Notes: generated by a model not told the origin, from the letters alone. DNA of 64,000 bases from Aeromonas eucrenophila (GCF_000819865.1 NZ_CDDF01000018.1:1-64000); one strand, 5' to 3'. Positions 41,677 to 51,243 are shown, numbered from the stretch's first letter. Numbers and translations are program-made.

Positions 41677-42381
41677 CTAGATGACGGCGAGGGCCCGGCC
41701 ACCATCGACCCTGATGCTGGCCCCCGTCATGTAGTCGTTCGTCATCAGCAGCTGCACCGCCTGCCAGATGGGCGCCAGTCCCCCCTCCTTCGCCAGCGGC
41801 GTCCGGGCCAGCACCTGCTGGCGCCACGCCTCCCCGTGCTCGTCGAGGAACAGTATGGGGCCGGGCTCTATGGTGTTGACCCGCACCGCGGGGGCCAGCT
41901 CGCGGGCGAAGCTCATGGCCAGCGAATGGGCCCCCGCCTTGGTGGCCACATAGGCGGCGAACTGGGGCGCCGGGGCGTGGATGTAGATGTCGGTGATGTG
42001 GATGATGCCGGCGTTGCCCTGGCGTGCCAGTCGGGGTGCCAGCGCGCGATTGAGCTGGAAGGGCGCCGCCATATGCACCCGGTAGAACTGCTCGAACTGG
42101 GCGAGCTGGGCCGCCGGCTCCGCCGCCTGCGGCTCAAATGCCGAGGCGTTGTGGATGACCAGCGCCAGATCCTCGTGGGCGGCCAGGGCCGCGATCAGCC
42201 CCTCGACCTCCTCCTCTTTCGCAAAATCCGCCTGTACCAGCTCCACCCCCAGGGCCCGCAACTGCGCCAGCTCGGGGCGCTCGCTGCGATAGCTGCCCGT
42301 CACCTGCCAACCCGCGGCCACCAGCTGCTCGCACAGATAAAAACCCAGTCGACGGCCACACCCCGTCACCAATGCACGCAT
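41677..42381 (-). CDS. folM: Dihydromonapterin/dihydrofolate reductase FolM (SDR family)
   Basis: It has 234 residues from MRALVTGCGRRLGFYLCEQL. NADPH-binding glycine motif TGCGRRLGF, SDR active-site tyrosine and lysine in AYVATKAG, and NTIEPGPILF, together with VHMAAPFQLN, fit FolM rather than general SDRs. It reduces dihydromonapterin to tetrahydromonapterin. It converges with the HPPK-like gene. Its 3' end is repeated just beyond the stop. Confidence 0.85.
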   Translation of the reverse strand: MRALVTGCGRRLGFYLCEQLVAAGWQVTGSYRSERPELAQLRALGVELVQADFAKEEEVEGLIAALAAHEDLALVIHNASAFEPQAAEPAAQLAQFEQFYRVHMAAPFQLNRALAPRLARQGNAGIIHITDIYIHAPAPQFAAYVATKAGAHSLAMSFARELAPAVRVNTIEPGPILFLDEHGEAWRQQVLARTPLAKEGGLAPIWQAVQLLMTNDYMTGASIRVDGGRALAVI

Positions 42382-42455
42382 ACCCTCTCCTTGTCGTTTG
42401 GCCACTCGGGCCCTGTCACTGCGCCATGCCGCCCGGGTGAACCGGGGCGGGCCAC

Positions 42456-42992
42456 CTAGAGCTGATAACGCCCGCGGTCACCGATATCAAAATGCAGCGG
42501 CATGCGCCACTTCGCCAGGCACAGCAGGCAGAGCAGCAGGCCGCTCACCAGGGCCACCAGGGCGCTGGCCCAATCCAACCTGAGCCCTTCCAGCAGCCAC
42601 AGCAAGGGCAGCAGCAGCGGCAACAGCCGGATGCCCGGGATGGCGAAACAGAATTGCTCCTTGAACGCCAGGCCGGACAGGGTGGCCAGGGCCGCCCCCA
42701 GCAGCAGGGCATCCGGCGCGCCACAAGCGGCCAGCAGCAGGCCGCCCCACCCCAGCCCCTGCAGGATAAAGCGGATCCGTTTGTCATAGATGTGCAGGCA
42801 GAATCCGCACAGGCCGCTCCCCACCACCAGCGCCATCAACCACAGCCTTGTCGGCAAAAGATCCTGCCCAATCAACAAGCTAACCCCTCGACACAACAGC
42901 AGCAAAGCTGCCAGACTCAGGCCGAGACGATAGAGACAGACCGAGAGCCTGTCGATGCCGTCCAGTTCGCTTTCAATTTCAGGATTCGCCAT
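42456..42992 (-). CDS. DUF2301-like integral membrane protein
   Basis: It has 178 residues with five or six membrane spans and very little soluble sequence (LCRGVSLLIGQDLL, IYDKRIRFILQGLGWGG, FKEQFCFAIPGIRLLPLL). The FKEQFCF and YDKRIR motifs recall the DUF2301 group of uncharacterised membrane proteins; this is a tentative assignment. No enzyme motif seen. It is 74 bases upstream of folM on the same strand and may be co-transcribed. Confidence 0.65.
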   Translation of the reverse strand: MANPEIESELDGIDRLSVCLYRLGLSLAALLLLCRGVSLLIGQDLLPTRLWLMALVVGSGLCGFCLHIYDKRIRFILQGLGWGGLLLAACGAPDALLLGAALATLSGLAFKEQFCFAIPGIRLLPLLLPLLWLLEGLRLDWASALVALVSGLLLCLLCLAKWRMPLHFDIGDRGRYQL

Positions 42993-43074
42993 TCGGGGTC
43001 GCCTCTGTGAGATGTCTGCCGGTCACTATACCGAAATGATCGTGAGCCTGCCCCGTGCGCACAGGAGATGTGAT

Positions 43075-43839
43075 TTGCGACGCTTGCTTCTGCTCTGTCT
43101 GCTACTGCCTTGCTGGCTGTCGGCCAAGGAGCTGATCATCGGCGGCACCCTGGAGCCGCCCCTGAAATGGCTGGATGAGGGCGGTCAGCCCCGTGGTCTG
43201 GATGTGGACTTGGTCACCGCCATCTTCGGCACCCTCAGGGTGCCCATCAGGATAGAGCTGATCGATTCCGGCGCCCGCCTCACCCGCGGGGCCGAGACCG
43301 GTGTTTACGATCTGGTGATGACCCACTCCTACAAGCCGGAGCGAGAGGCCTATCTGCTCTATCCGAAGCAGTCCCATCTGCGCCACAGCTGGCACTTCTT
43401 CGTGCGCAAGGGGGACGCGGGCAAGATCCACTACGAGCAGTTGGCCGATCTCAAGCCCTGGCGCATCGGCATCACCCGGGATTTCTCCTACACCCCCGAG
43501 CTGACGGCGGCCATGAGGGATCCCGGTTATCAGTTTCAGGAGATCCCCATCAATGCGCTGCAACTGCGCAAGCTGATCGCCGGCCGCATCGATACCGTCC
43601 CCATGCCGTTGGTCACCGCCTTCGCCCAGATCAAGCAGGAGGGGCTGGAAGGCCGGCTCGACTACCTGCCCAAGCCGCTCAAGACCGGCCTCTACTACAG
43701 CGTCTGGACCAAGGCTCGGGCCGATGCCGACACCCCGACGCTGATGGCGGCCTACGACGCCGAGCTGCTGCGCATGAAGCAGGACGGTCGCCTCAAGGCG
43801 CTCTACGACAAGTACGGCATCCCCTATGTCGCCCCCTGA
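43075..43839 (+). CDS. Periplasmic solute-binding protein, family 3 type
   Basis: It has 254 residues. I place the start at TTG 43075, because AGGAG lies 7 bases upstream and it begins a clean signal peptide (RRLLLLCLLLPCWLSAKE). The body has the amino-acid-binding protein pattern: IGGTLEPPLKWLDEGGQPRG, GLDVDLVTAIF, YDLVMTHSYKPERE, and WRIGITRDFS. No transporter genes are adjacent, so it may serve as a sensor or orphan binding protein. ATG starts upstream overlap the membrane-protein gene and lack a signal peptide fit. Confidence 0.8.
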   Translation: MRRLLLLCLLLPCWLSAKELIIGGTLEPPLKWLDEGGQPRGLDVDLVTAIFGTLRVPIRIELIDSGARLTRGAETGVYDLVMTHSYKPEREAYLLYPKQSHLRHSWHFFVRKGDAGKIHYEQLADLKPWRIGITRDFSYTPELTAAMRDPGYQFQEIPINALQLRKLIAGRIDTVPMPLVTAFAQIKQEGLEGRLDYLPKPLKTGLYYSVWTKARADADTPTLMAAYDAELLRMKQDGRLKALYDKYGIPYVAP

Positions 43840-43949
43840 CCCCGGCCTTCCCCTCCCGAGATCCCGTCTTTAGCCCCCGCAGGCAGAGGGAGCCACTGAA
43901 ATGAAATGCATTTTCATCATGTTAACTCCGTAAAACGTAACAAAAATAG

Positions 43950-43992
43950 CGTATTTATCTGCCTCGACGGGGTTCTTTCACCAGGGTCTCGC
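43950..43992 (-). repeat. Possible diverged copy of the asnC 3' end
   Basis: On the minus strand GAGACCCTGGTG, AAAGAACCCCG and AGATAAA parallel the asnC end (GAGACGCTGATC, CAGAACCCG), translating as ETLVKEPRRGR-stop next to ETLISLQNPILRDVKP-stop. The alignment needs gaps and is short, so it is suggestive only. Confidence 0.4.
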
Positions 43993-44033
43993 ATAGAAAT
44001 GGCTCTCGTTCCATGGCCCCGCACCTGCCCATA

Positions 44034-44495
44034 TCAGGGCTTTACATCCCTCAATATCGGGTTCTGCAGCGAGATCAGCGTCTCGGTGGACTGGATCTCG
44101 TCTATGGTCTGGATCTTGTGGATCAACACGGTCTGCAGCTCGTCGATGGAGCGGGTCATCACCTTCATGAAGATGCTGTAGTGACCCGTGGTGTAGTAGG
44201 CCTCCACCACCTCGTCCAGGGCCTGCAACTTGGCCAGGGCCGAGGGGTAATCCTTGGCGCTCTTGAGGTTGATGCCGATAAAGCAGCAGACGTCATAGCC
44301 CAGCTTCTTGGCGTTCACCTGCACCCGGGTACCCTCGATGATCCCCGCCTGCTTCATCTTCTCCACCCGCACGTGAATGGTGCCTGGGCTGACGGTCAGT
44401 TGCTTGGCGAGCTCGGCGTAAGGGATCCGCGCATTCTCCATCAGGGCGGTGAGGATGGCCTGATCGAGATTATCGATCCGATAATTTTCCGGCAC
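44034..44495 (-). CDS. asnC: Lrp/AsnC-family regulator AsnC
   Basis: It has 153 residues, with helix-turn-helix PYAELAKQLTVSPGTIHVRV at the N-terminus and a RAM ligand domain (AYYTTGHYSIFMKVMTRS). In E. coli AsnC activates asnA, and asparagine counters this. The divergent arrangement with asnA, a 153-base shared region, supports the same control here. Confidence 0.95.
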   Translation of the reverse strand: MPENYRIDNLDQAILTALMENARIPYAELAKQLTVSPGTIHVRVEKMKQAGIIEGTRVQVNAKKLGYDVCCFIGINLKSAKDYPSALAKLQALDEVVEAYYTTGHYSIFMKVMTRSIDELQTVLIHKIQTIDEIQSTETLISLQNPILRDVKP

Positions 44496-44648
44496 TTTTT
44501 TGTACTCCCGTTAACGATATCTCAGTAACTCAGCGGTTATTTTGAAGAAAAAAACACGTAAAGCCTATTTCTATTATCGAATATTGAATTTAGTGCACCA
44601 TCTGTTGAAGAATCGCCATATCCAACGGGTTTTAGACAGGTAATCACC

Positions 44649-45641
44649 ATGAAACAGCACTACATTCGCAGCCAACAGCAGATCAGCTTCGTCAAAGAGA
44701 TGTTCTCCCGCCAACTCGCCTTGCAGCTCGGCCTGATGGAGGTGCAAGCCCCCATCCTGAGCCGGGTCGGTGACGGCACCCAGGACAACCTCTCCGGCTG
44801 CGAGCATGCGGTGCAGGTCAAGGTGAAGACATTGCCGGAGCACAGCTACGAGGTGGTGCATTCCCTGGCCAAGTGGAAGCGCCAGACCCTGGGCCGCTTC
44901 GGCTTCGGGCCCGGTGAGGGCATCTATACCCACATGAAGGCGCTGCGTCCGGACGAAGACCGCCTGACCCCCATCCACTCCGTCTACGTGGATCAGTGGG
45001 ACTGGGAGAAGGTGATGCCGAGCGAGCGCCGGGATCTGGCCTACCTGCAAGACACGGTGCGCGGCATCTGGACCGCCATCAAGGCCACCGAGCGCGCGGT
45101 CTGCGCCGAGCACGAGATGACCCCCTTCCTGCCGGCGGAGATCCAGTTCCTGCACAGCGAAGAACTGCTGACCCGTTACCCGGATCTCGACGCCAAGGGC
45201 CGCGAGCGCGCCATCGCCAAGGAGCTGGGGGCCGTGTTCCTCATCGGCATCGGCGGCGATCTGTCCCACGGTGAGCGCCACGACGTGCGTGCCCCGGACT
45301 ATGACGACTGGAGCAGCCAGAGCGAACTGGGGCTGGCCGGTTTGAACGGCGACATCCTGGTGTGGAACCCGGTGCTGCAGGATTGCTTCGAGATCTCCTC
45401 CATGGGGATCCGGGTAGACGCCGAGGCCCTGCGTCGCCAGCTCGCCACCACCGGCGACGAGGATCGCCTGCAGTACGACTGGCACCAGGCCCTGCTGGCG
45501 GGCGAAATGCCGCAGACCATAGGCGGCGGCATCGGCCAATCCCGCCTCGCCATGTTGCTGCTACAAAAGGAGCACATTGGTCAGGTGCAGGTCGGCGTCT
45601 GGCCGGCGGAAATGAAGGCCAGCATCCCGGGCATGCTGTAA
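44649..45641 (+). CDS. asnA: Aspartate-ammonia ligase
   Basis: Makes asparagine from aspartate, ammonia and ATP. It has 330 residues, class II aminoacyl-tRNA synthetase-like fold. Characteristic segments are [35 protein letters not shown] and the C-terminal [14 protein letters not shown]. Divergent from asnC. The last ~48 bases are repeated just after the stop. Confidence 0.97.
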   Translation: MKQHYIRSQQQISFVKEMFSRQLALQLGLMEVQAPILSRVGDGTQDNLSGCEHAVQVKVKTLPEHSYEVVHSLAKWKRQTLGRFGFGPGEGIYTHMKALRPDEDRLTPIHSVYVDQWDWEKVMPSERRDLAYLQDTVRGIWTAIKATERAVCAEHEMTPFLPAEIQFLHSEELLTRYPDLDAKGRERAIAKELGAVFLIGIGGDLSHGERHDVRAPDYDDWSSQSELGLAGLNGDILVWNPVLQDCFEISSMGIRVDAEALRRQLATTGDEDRLQYDWHQALLAGEMPQTIGGGIGQSRLAMLLLQKEHIGQVQVGVWPAEMKASIPGML

Positions 45642-45643
45642 GC

Positions 45644-45691
45644 GAATTGTGGCGGTTCGGGATGAGAGAGCGCATCCCGGACATGCTGTAA
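45644..45691 (+). repeat. Diverged second copy of the 3' end of asnA
   Basis: ATCCCGGGCATGCTGTAA at the end of asnA recurs as ATCCCGGACATGCTGTAA 50 bases on. The whole repeat reads in frame as WRFGMRERIPDML-stop beside asn[17 protein letters not shown]. The differences lie mostly in the first half. Confidence 0.85.
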
Positions 45692-45777
45692 GGAGGGTGG
45701 CCGCTGGCCCTCTTCGACACCGGGGCTTGCCCTGCGACCCGCTCAACCCACCTCAGGTCGCTTCACTACATTCCTCT

Positions 45778-45805
45778 CGGCAATCCTCGGATTGCCGCTT
45801 TTTTT
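45778..45805 (+). terminator. asnA terminator
   Basis: Stem CGGCAATC/GATTGCCG with a CTCG loop followed by C and seven T. The T run overlaps the stop of the convergent metallo-hydrolase gene. Confidence 0.85.
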
Positions 45806-46628
45806 AGGGCAAAAAGCGGTATTCGAAGCCCGCCCCGATCCGGGTCTGCCCCGGCAACCCCGATTTGCGCTTGCCGGTGCAGTGGCAAGCGAACAGCTTG
45901 TCCACCCCTTCCCGCGCCAGATACAGGCCCAGTGCCCTCGCCCGCTGCGGGCCGGAGAATTTCAGGTGCAAGCCGCCGATGATGGCGTGCACCCGCTCCT
46001 CGCCGCAGACCTCTCTGGCCCGCTGCACTATGTTCTCGACCCCCGCATGGCCGCAGCCGATAAAGATGATGAGCCCTTGCTCACCCTTGTAGGCAATGGC
46101 GGAATCATCGCTGATGAGATCCTTCTCCACTCGCCCGCCGCGCACTATGTAGCCGAGCAGGGAGGGTTTGGCCTTATCCCGCCTCAGGATGGAGCCCAGA
46201 AACACCAGGTGCTCGGACAGCCAGACCGGCTCGGCCGAGCAGCGGGGGATCAGCCCTCTGGAGCGCAGCCGGGCGGGCTCAAGCTCCCCCGAGAGGCGGT
46301 AAAGGTTGTGGCGCCGAAACGGCCAGGGCAGGAAGTAACCCCGCTCATGAAATACATCCGGGCAGGCGATCAGGGGAATGGGGCTGGGAAAGACGGGCAG
46401 AGCGCCGACGCCGCCCACGTGATCGTAATGACCGTGGGACAGCACCAGGTGGGAGAGGGAAGCGAGATCCACCCCCATCGCCGCGGCATTGGGGCCCAGG
46501 GCCTGCCCTCTGCCGCTATCGAACAACACCCTGAGGCCGTCGCATTCCAACAGCAAGGCCAAACCTCTTTCCGGAACACAACCTGGACGATGGACCTCGT
46601 CGTCCACCAGCACAGAGAACTTGAGCAT
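45804..46628 (-). CDS. Metallo-beta-lactamase-fold hydrolase
   Basis: It has 274 residues. Metal-binding motif SHGHYDHVGG (HxHxDH) near residue 65, a second histidine in IFIGCGHAGVENIV and a third in FACHCTG. The N-terminal SVLVDDEVHRPGCVPERGLA and the GCGHAG segment place it with the dihydropterin-type (RFAP synthase-like) subgroup rather than lactamases. The substrate is unknown. Single gene convergent with asnA. Confidence 0.82.
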   Translation of the reverse strand: MLKFSVLVDDEVHRPGCVPERGLALLLECDGLRVLFDSGRGQALGPNAAAMGVDLASLSHLVLSHGHYDHVGGVGALPVFPSPIPLIACPDVFHERGYFLPWPFRRHNLYRLSGELEPARLRSRGLIPRCSAEPVWLSEHLVFLGSILRRDKAKPSLLGYIVRGGRVEKDLISDDSAIAYKGEQGLIIFIGCGHAGVENIVQRAREVCGEERVHAIIGGLHLKFSGPQRARALGLYLAREGVDKLFACHCTGKRKSGLPGQTRIGAGFEYRFLP

Positions 46629-46645
46629 CTCGCCTCCCTAAAAGA

Positions 46646-46672
46646 AAAACGCAGGCACGAGGCCTGCGTTTT
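46646..46672 (-). terminator. clpB terminator
   Basis: Stem AAAACGCAGGC/GCCTGCGTTTT with an ACGAG loop; T-rich on both sides. It lies 16 bases beyond the clpB stop. Confidence 0.88.
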
Positions 46673-46687
46673 TTATCGATGACACCA

Positions 46688-49264
46688 TCACGGCTGGCTC
46701 ATGGTGAGCCCACTGCTGTCGGCCCCCAGCAACAGTTTCTTGCCGGGGATGACCCGACCGCTGAGCAGGGCCTGGGCCAGGGGGTTCTCCACCTTCTGCT
46801 GGATCGCCCGCTTGAGGGGACGCGCCCCGTAGACGGGATCGAAGCCGGCATGCACCAGCTTGGTCAGCAGCTCCTCGCTCACCTCCACCTCGAAGCCCTG
46901 GGACTCCAGACGGCCCATCAGGCTCTTGAGCTGGATGCGGGCGATGGACTTGATGTGATCCTCGCCGAGGGGGTGGAACACCACAGTCTCGTCGATCCGG
47001 TTGATGAACTCCGGACGGAAGCTGCGGGTCAGCAACTCCATCAGCAGGGACTTCATCTCCTCATAGTCCTTCTCGGCATAGTGCTCCTGAATGAGATCCG
47101 AGCCGAGGTTGGAGGTCATGATGACCACGGTGTTGCGGAAGTCCACGGTGCGGCCCTGACCATCGGTCAGGCGACCGTCGTCCAGCACCTGCAACAGGAT
47201 GTTGAACACATCCGGGTGCGCCTTCTCCACCTCGTCCAGCAGGATCACCGAGTAGGGGCGACGGCGTACCGCTTCGGTCAGATAACCCCCCTCCTCGTAG
47301 CCCACGTAGCCGGGAGGCGCCCCCACCAGACGGGCCACGCTGTGCTTCTCCATGAACTCGGACATGTCGATGCGCACCATGGCGTCCTGGGTATCGAACA
47401 GGAACTCGGCCAGTGCCTTACACAGCTCAGTCTTGCCCACCCCGGTCGGGCCGAGGAACAGGAAGGAGCCGATGGGCCGGTTCGGATCGGACAGCCCGGC
47501 CCGGGAGCGACGAATGGCATTGGAAACGGCGTTCACCGCCTCTTCCTGGCCGATCACCCGGCTGTGCAGCTGATCTTCCATCCGCAGCAGCTTGTCGCGC
47601 TCCCCTTCCAGCATCCGCGCCACCGGGATCCCGGTCCAGCGCGCCAGCACATCCGCGATCTCCACATCGGTGACGCGGTTGCGCAGCAGGCTGGTCTCCT
47701 GCATCTCCGCCTGAGTGGCGAGATCCAGCTGTTTCTCCAGCTCGGGGATGCGGCCGTACTGCAGCTCGGACATGCGGGCCAGGTCACCGGCGCGGCGTGC
47801 CACCTCCAGATCCTGACGGGCCTGCTCCAACGCCGCCTTGATGTGCTGGGTACCGGCAAGGGCGGCCTTCTCGGCCTTCCACACCTCTTCCAGCTCGTTG
47901 TATTCCCGCTCCTTCTCGGTCAGCTCCTGATTGAGCAGATCGAGCCGCTTGCGGCTGGCATCGTCGTCTTCCTTCATCAGCGCCTGCTGCTCCAGCTTGA
48001 GCTGGATGATGCGGCGCTCGAGCCGGTCCAGGGACTCCGGCTTGGAGTCTATCTGCAGCCGGATGCTGGCCGCCGCCTCGTCGATGAGGTCGATGGCCTT
48101 GTCAGGCAGCTGGCGATCCGCAATGTAGCGGTGGGACAGCTGAGCCGCCGCCACTATGGCCGGGTCCGTGATCTGCACATGGTGGTGCAGCTCATAGCGC
48201 TCTTTCAGGCCGCGCAGTATGGCGATGGTGTCCTCCACCGAGGGCTCCTCCACCAGCACCTTCTGGAAGCGGCGCTCGAGCGCGGCATCTTTTTCTACGT
48301 ACTGGCGATACTCATCGAGCGTGGTGGCACCGACGCAGTGCAGCTCACCGCGCGCCAGGGCCGGTTTGAGCATGTTGCCCGCGTCCATGGCCCCCTCGCC
48401 CTTGCCGGCGCCGACCATGGTGTGCAGCTCGTCGACGAAGAGGATGACATTGCCCTCCTCCTTGGCGAGATCGCTGAGCACGGCTTTGAGCCGCTCCTCG
48501 AATTCGCCGCGATACTTGGCTCCGGCCACCAGGGCCCCCATGTCGAGGGACAGCACCCGCTTGTTCTTGAGCCCTTCCGGCACCTCACCGTTGATGATGC
48601 GCTGGGCCAGCCCCTCGACGATGGCGGTCTTGCCCACGCCGGGGGCACCGATCAGCACCGGGTTGTTCTTGGTACGGCGTTGCAGCACCTGGATGGTGCG
48701 GCGGATCTCTTCATCCCGCCCGATGACGGGGTCGAGCTTGCCGAGTTCGGCCCGCTCGGTGAGATCTATGGTGTATTTCTCCAGCGCCTGGCGGTTCTCC
48801 TCGGCGTTGGCGTCATCCACCTTCTTGCCGCCGCGCACCTTGTCGATGGCGGCGTCGAGTTTCTCCTTGGTCAGGCCATGGCGGCGCAGCAACTCGCCGA
48901 GCGTGCCCTTCTCATCGAGGGCCGCCAGCACGAACAGCTCGGACGAGATGAACTGATCCTTGCGCTGCTGGGCCAGCTTGTCGCAGACGTTGAGCAGCCG
49001 GCCGAGGCCGTTGGAGAGCTGTACATCCCCCTCCACGCCGCTCACCTTGGGCAAGCGATCGAGCTCTTCGCCGAGGCGCGAGCGCAGGGCATTGATGTCC
49101 ATCCCGCACAGGGTCAGCAACGGACGAATGGAGCCGCCGTCCTGATTGAGCAGGGCGGTCATCAGGTGGACGGGTTCGATAAACTGGTGATCACGACCCA
49201 GTGCCAACGACTGGGCATCGGAAATTGCGACCTGGAACTTGCTGGTCAGGCGATCTAAACGCAT
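46688..49264 (-). CDS. clpB: ATP-dependent disaggregase ClpB
   Basis: Hsp100 chaperone that rescues aggregated protein with DnaK, 858 residues from [20 protein letters not shown]. Clp N domain, NBD1 with Walker A GAPGVGKT (about 205), the long coiled-coil middle domain (about 410-525) and NBD2 with [10 protein letters not shown] (about 606). No ClpP-binding loop of the IGF type was seen, as expected. A heat-shock promoter lies upstream (49325-49355). Confidence 0.98.
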   Translation of the reverse strand: MRLDRLTSKFQVAISDAQSLALGRDHQFIEPVHLMTALLNQDGGSIRPLLTLCGMDINALRSRLGEELDRLPKVSGVEGDVQLSNGLGRLLNVCDKLAQQRKDQFISSELFVLAALDEKGTLGELLRRHGLTKEKLDAAIDKVRGGKKVDDANAEENRQALEKYTIDLTERAELGKLDPVIGRDEEIRRTIQVLQRRTKNNPVLIGAPGVGKTAIVEGLAQRIINGEVPEGLKNKRVLSLDMGALVAGAKYRGEFEERLKAVLSDLAKEEGNVILFVDELHTMVGAGKGEGAMDAGNMLKPALARGELHCVGATTLDEYRQYVEKDAALERRFQKVLVEEPSVEDTIAILRGLKERYELHHHVQITDPAIVAAAQLSHRYIADRQLPDKAIDLIDEAAASIRLQIDSKPESLDRLERRIIQLKLEQQALMKEDDDASRKRLDLLNQELTEKEREYNELEEVWKAEKAALAGTQHIKAALEQARQDLEVARRAGDLARMSELQYGRIPELEKQLDLATQAEMQETSLLRNRVTDVEIADVLARWTGIPVARMLEGERDKLLRMEDQLHSRVIGQEEAVNAVSNAIRRSRAGLSDPNRPIGSFLFLGPTGVGKTELCKALAEFLFDTQDAMVRIDMSEFMEKHSVARLVGAPPGYVGYEEGGYLTEAVRRRPYSVILLDEVEKAHPDVFNILLQVLDDGRLTDGQGRTVDFRNTVVIMTSNLGSDLIQEHYAEKDYEEMKSLLMELLTRSFRPEFINRIDETVVFHPLGEDHIKSIARIQLKSLMGRLESQGFEVEVSEELLTKLVHAGFDPVYGARPLKRAIQQKVENPLAQALLSGRVIPGKKLLLGADSSGLTMSQP

Positions 49265-49324
49265 CGCACTCCCCCTTTGAAACGAGGCCGCCGCAGCGGC
49301 AACAACAGAACTTTCTGACAAGGA

Positions 49325-49355
49325 AGATGAGGTCTGGGGCCCGAATTTCAAGGGG
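49325..49355 (-). promoter_or_regulatory. sigma32 (heat-shock) promoter of clpB
   Basis: Minus strand: CCCCTTGAAA (49346-49355) and, after 13 bases, CCTCATCT (49325-49332). This fits the CTTGAA ... CCCCATnT consensus of RpoH promoters. It is 60 bases upstream of the clpB ATG. Confidence 0.75.
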
Positions 49356-49392
49356 AAGGGCTGTTTATTTTTTCCTCAATAGCGGAGCCAGA

Positions 49393-49424
49393 GGCACAGC
49401 GCCCCCGCCAGAGCGGGGGCGCTG
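49393..49424 (-). terminator. Terminator of yfiH
   Basis: Inverted repeat ACAGCGCCCCCGC/GCGGGGGCGCTGT around a CAGA loop (about 49396-49425). The T content after it on the minus strand is low. It lies between yfiH and clpB. Confidence 0.6.
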
Positions 49425-49428
49425 TCAT

Positions 49429-50166
49429 TCACTCGGCGAGCCAGATGAGGGAGGCCATGCGGCCGGTCTGACCGTCGCGACGATAGGAGTAAAAGCGCTC
49501 GCCATCGCCGTGGGTGCAGTACTCGCCCCCATAGACGGCGCTCACCCCGGCGCGGGCGAGGCGCAGCCGGGCCAGCCGGTAGATATCCGCCAGCCACTTG
49601 CCCTCGTTGGGGGAAGGTTTGAAGGCGGCAGCGGCCTCGGCCTGTTCGGCCATAAAGGCCTCGCGCACCTCGCCCCCGACTTCGAACGCCTCGGGGCCTA
49701 TGGCCGGCCCGAGCCAGGCGAGGATGTCGGCGGGATCGCCCCCCATGGCGGCGAGGCTGGCCTCCAGCACCCCGGCCTGCAGCCCGCGCCAGCCAGCGTG
49801 GGCGGCGGCCACCCGGGTACCGGCTCTGTCACAGAACAGCACCGGCAAGCAGTCGGCTGTCATGACGATGCAGGCCAGCCCGGCCTCGTGAGCACAGGCG
49901 GCATCCGCCTCCGGCGCACTTTCGTATTGATTGCTGACCGGATGGACCGCGGTACCGTGCACCTGATTGAGCCAGTTGAGCCGACCCGGGATCTCGGCAA
50001 CCTGTTGCAACAGGGTGCGGTTCGCCTCGACTTTCACCGCATCGTCGCCCACGTGGGCGCCGAGGTTCAGACCACGAAAGACACCCTCGCTGACGCCCTC
50101 GTCCCGGGTGGTCGACAGCGCCCGTACAGAGGCCGGTGCGGGCCAGTCGGGTTCGATCCAGTTCAT
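49429..50166 (-). CDS. yfiH: YfiH (PgeF/laccase-domain) family protein
   Basis: It has 245 residues from MNWIEPDWPAPASVRALSTT. The family metal-binding residues lie in LACIVMTADCLPVLFCD (Cys) and AAHAGWRGLQAGVLE (His). E. coli YfiH (PgeF) is described as a purine nucleoside phosphorylase-like protein that guards peptidoglycan composition. It lies between rluD and clpB as in E. coli. A longer open frame upstream crosses the rluD terminator and is rejected. Confidence 0.9.
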   Translation of the reverse strand: MNWIEPDWPAPASVRALSTTRDEGVSEGVFRGLNLGAHVGDDAVKVEANRTLLQQVAEIPGRLNWLNQVHGTAVHPVSNQYESAPEADAACAHEAGLACIVMTADCLPVLFCDRAGTRVAAAHAGWRGLQAGVLEASLAAMGGDPADILAWLGPAIGPEAFEVGGEVREAFMAEQAEAAAAFKPSPNEGKWLADIYRLARLRLARAGVSAVYGGEYCTHGDGERFYSYRRDGQTGRMASLIWLAE

Positions 50167-50190
50167 CTGCGACTCCTTCATATCACTGAT

Positions 50191-50227
50191 AAAAAAACGG
50201 GGCGCCTCATCAGAGGGCGCCCCGTTT
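50191..50227 (-). terminator. rluD terminator
   Basis: Twelve-base stem AAACGGGGCGCC/GGCGCCCCGTTT with a 9-base loop, followed on the minus strand by T7. Unusually, it separates rluD from yfiH, which are tightly linked in E. coli. Confidence 0.85.
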
Positions 50228-50262
50228 GGCATGCTATCTGGGCGTTGCCAGGGCAAACCTCA

Positions 50263-51243
50263 TCAACCCCAGACCAGATCGTCCGGGTTGGCGAGGGTAT
50301 CCGCGCGCAGCACTTCCATCAGATCCAGCATGTCCTGCGGGGTGGACGAGTGCCACTCCATGACTTCCCCCGTGATGGGGTGAGCCAGTTTCAGCATGGT
50401 CGCGTGCAGCGCCTGGCGATTGAATTCGCGCAGGGCCTGGGTCAGCTCCGGGGTCGCGTTGCGCAGCAGGCGCAGACGACCACCGTAGGCGGGATCCCCT
50501 ACCAGCGGGTGCTTGATGTGGGACATGTGTACCCGGATCTGGTGGGTACGACCGGTTTCGAGGCGCAACCGCAACCGGGTGTGGCCACGGAACTTCTCGT
50601 GCACCCGATAGTGGGTCACGGACGGACGACCGTTCGGCACCACAGCCATGTGGGTACGCTGGGTCGGATGACGACCGATGGGGGCATCAACCGTACCGCC
50701 GGCGGTCATGTGACCGATGGCGATGGCCTCGTACTCACGGGTGATCTGGCGCGCCTGCAGCGCCTCCACCAGATGGGTCTGGGCCGGTACCGTCTTGGCC
50801 ACCACCATCAAACCCGTGGTGTCCTTATCCAGACGGTGCACTATGCCGGCACGGGGCACCTCGGCAATGCCGGGGTAGCGGTGCAGCAGCGCGTTGAGGA
50901 TAGTGCCGTCCGGCGTGCCGGCGCCTGGGTGGACCACCAGACCGGCCGGCTTGTCGATCACCAGAATGTGTTCATCTTCATAGACGATGTTGAGTTCGAT
51001 GTTCTGGGCATCCCAGCGGGTGTCATCTTCCAACTCGACATCGACATGTACCTGTTGTCCAGCCAGCACTTTTTCGCGCGGGGTATTGGCAACCTGACCG
51101 TCCAGGGTCACTCTGTCCTGTAAAATCCACTCCTTGATGCGGGTTCTGGAGTAGTCTGGAAACAATTCGGCCAGGGCCTGGTCGAGCCGTTGCCCGAATT
51201 GGTGATCCTGAAATTCGCCTGTCAGTTCAATATGCTGGCTCAT
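50263..51243 (-). CDS. rluD: 23S rRNA pseudouridine synthase D
   Basis: Makes pseudouridines at 1911, 1915 and 1917 of 23S rRNA helix 69. It has 326 residues, as in E. coli, from MSQHIELTGEFQDHQ. N-terminal S4 domain (RTRIKEWILQDRVTLDGQ) and catalytic domain with the invariant aspartate in HRLDKDTTGLMVV. It is divergent from bamD, an arrangement shared with E. coli. Confidence 0.97.
   Translation of the reverse strand: MSQHIELTGEFQDHQFGQRLDQALAELFPDYSRTRIKEWILQDRVTLDGQVANTPREKVLAGQQVHVDVELEDDTRWDAQNIELNIVYEDEHILVIDKPAGLVVHPGAGTPDGTILNALLHRYPGIAEVPRAGIVHRLDKDTTGLMVVAKTVPAQTHLVEALQARQITREYEAIAIGHMTAGGTVDAPIGRHPTQRTHMAVVPNGRPSVTHYRVHEKFRGHTRLRLRLETGRTHQIRVHMSHIKHPLVGDPAYGGRLRLLRNATPELTQALREFNRQALHATMLKLAHPITGEVMEWHSSTPQDMLDLMEVLRADTLANPDDLVWG

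Noticed and set aside
43840..43885. Possible relic tail after the solute-binding protein gene (ATCCCGTCTTTAGCCCCC versus ATCCCCTATGTCGCCCCC)
   Set aside because: About 15 of 21 bases match and the frame would read EIPSLAP beside GIPYVAP, but it is too short and C-rich to claim by eye.
45692..45745. Possible relic tail of the metallo-hydrolase gene between asnA and its terminator
   Set aside because: Partial match in a GC-rich stretch, needs a large gap; left out of the feature list.
46679..49258. 859-codon frame antisense to clpB
   Set aside because: Shadow of clpB; low-complexity L, G, H and Q-rich translation without domains.
49374..49392. Possible relic tail of yfiH (CLWLRY-stop versus LIWLAE-stop)
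   Set aside because: Only about 20 bases and separated from the gene by a terminator hairpin; could be chance.
50228..50262. Relic tail after rluD
   Set aside because: About 12-15 scattered matches in 26 bases; not distinguishable from chance.
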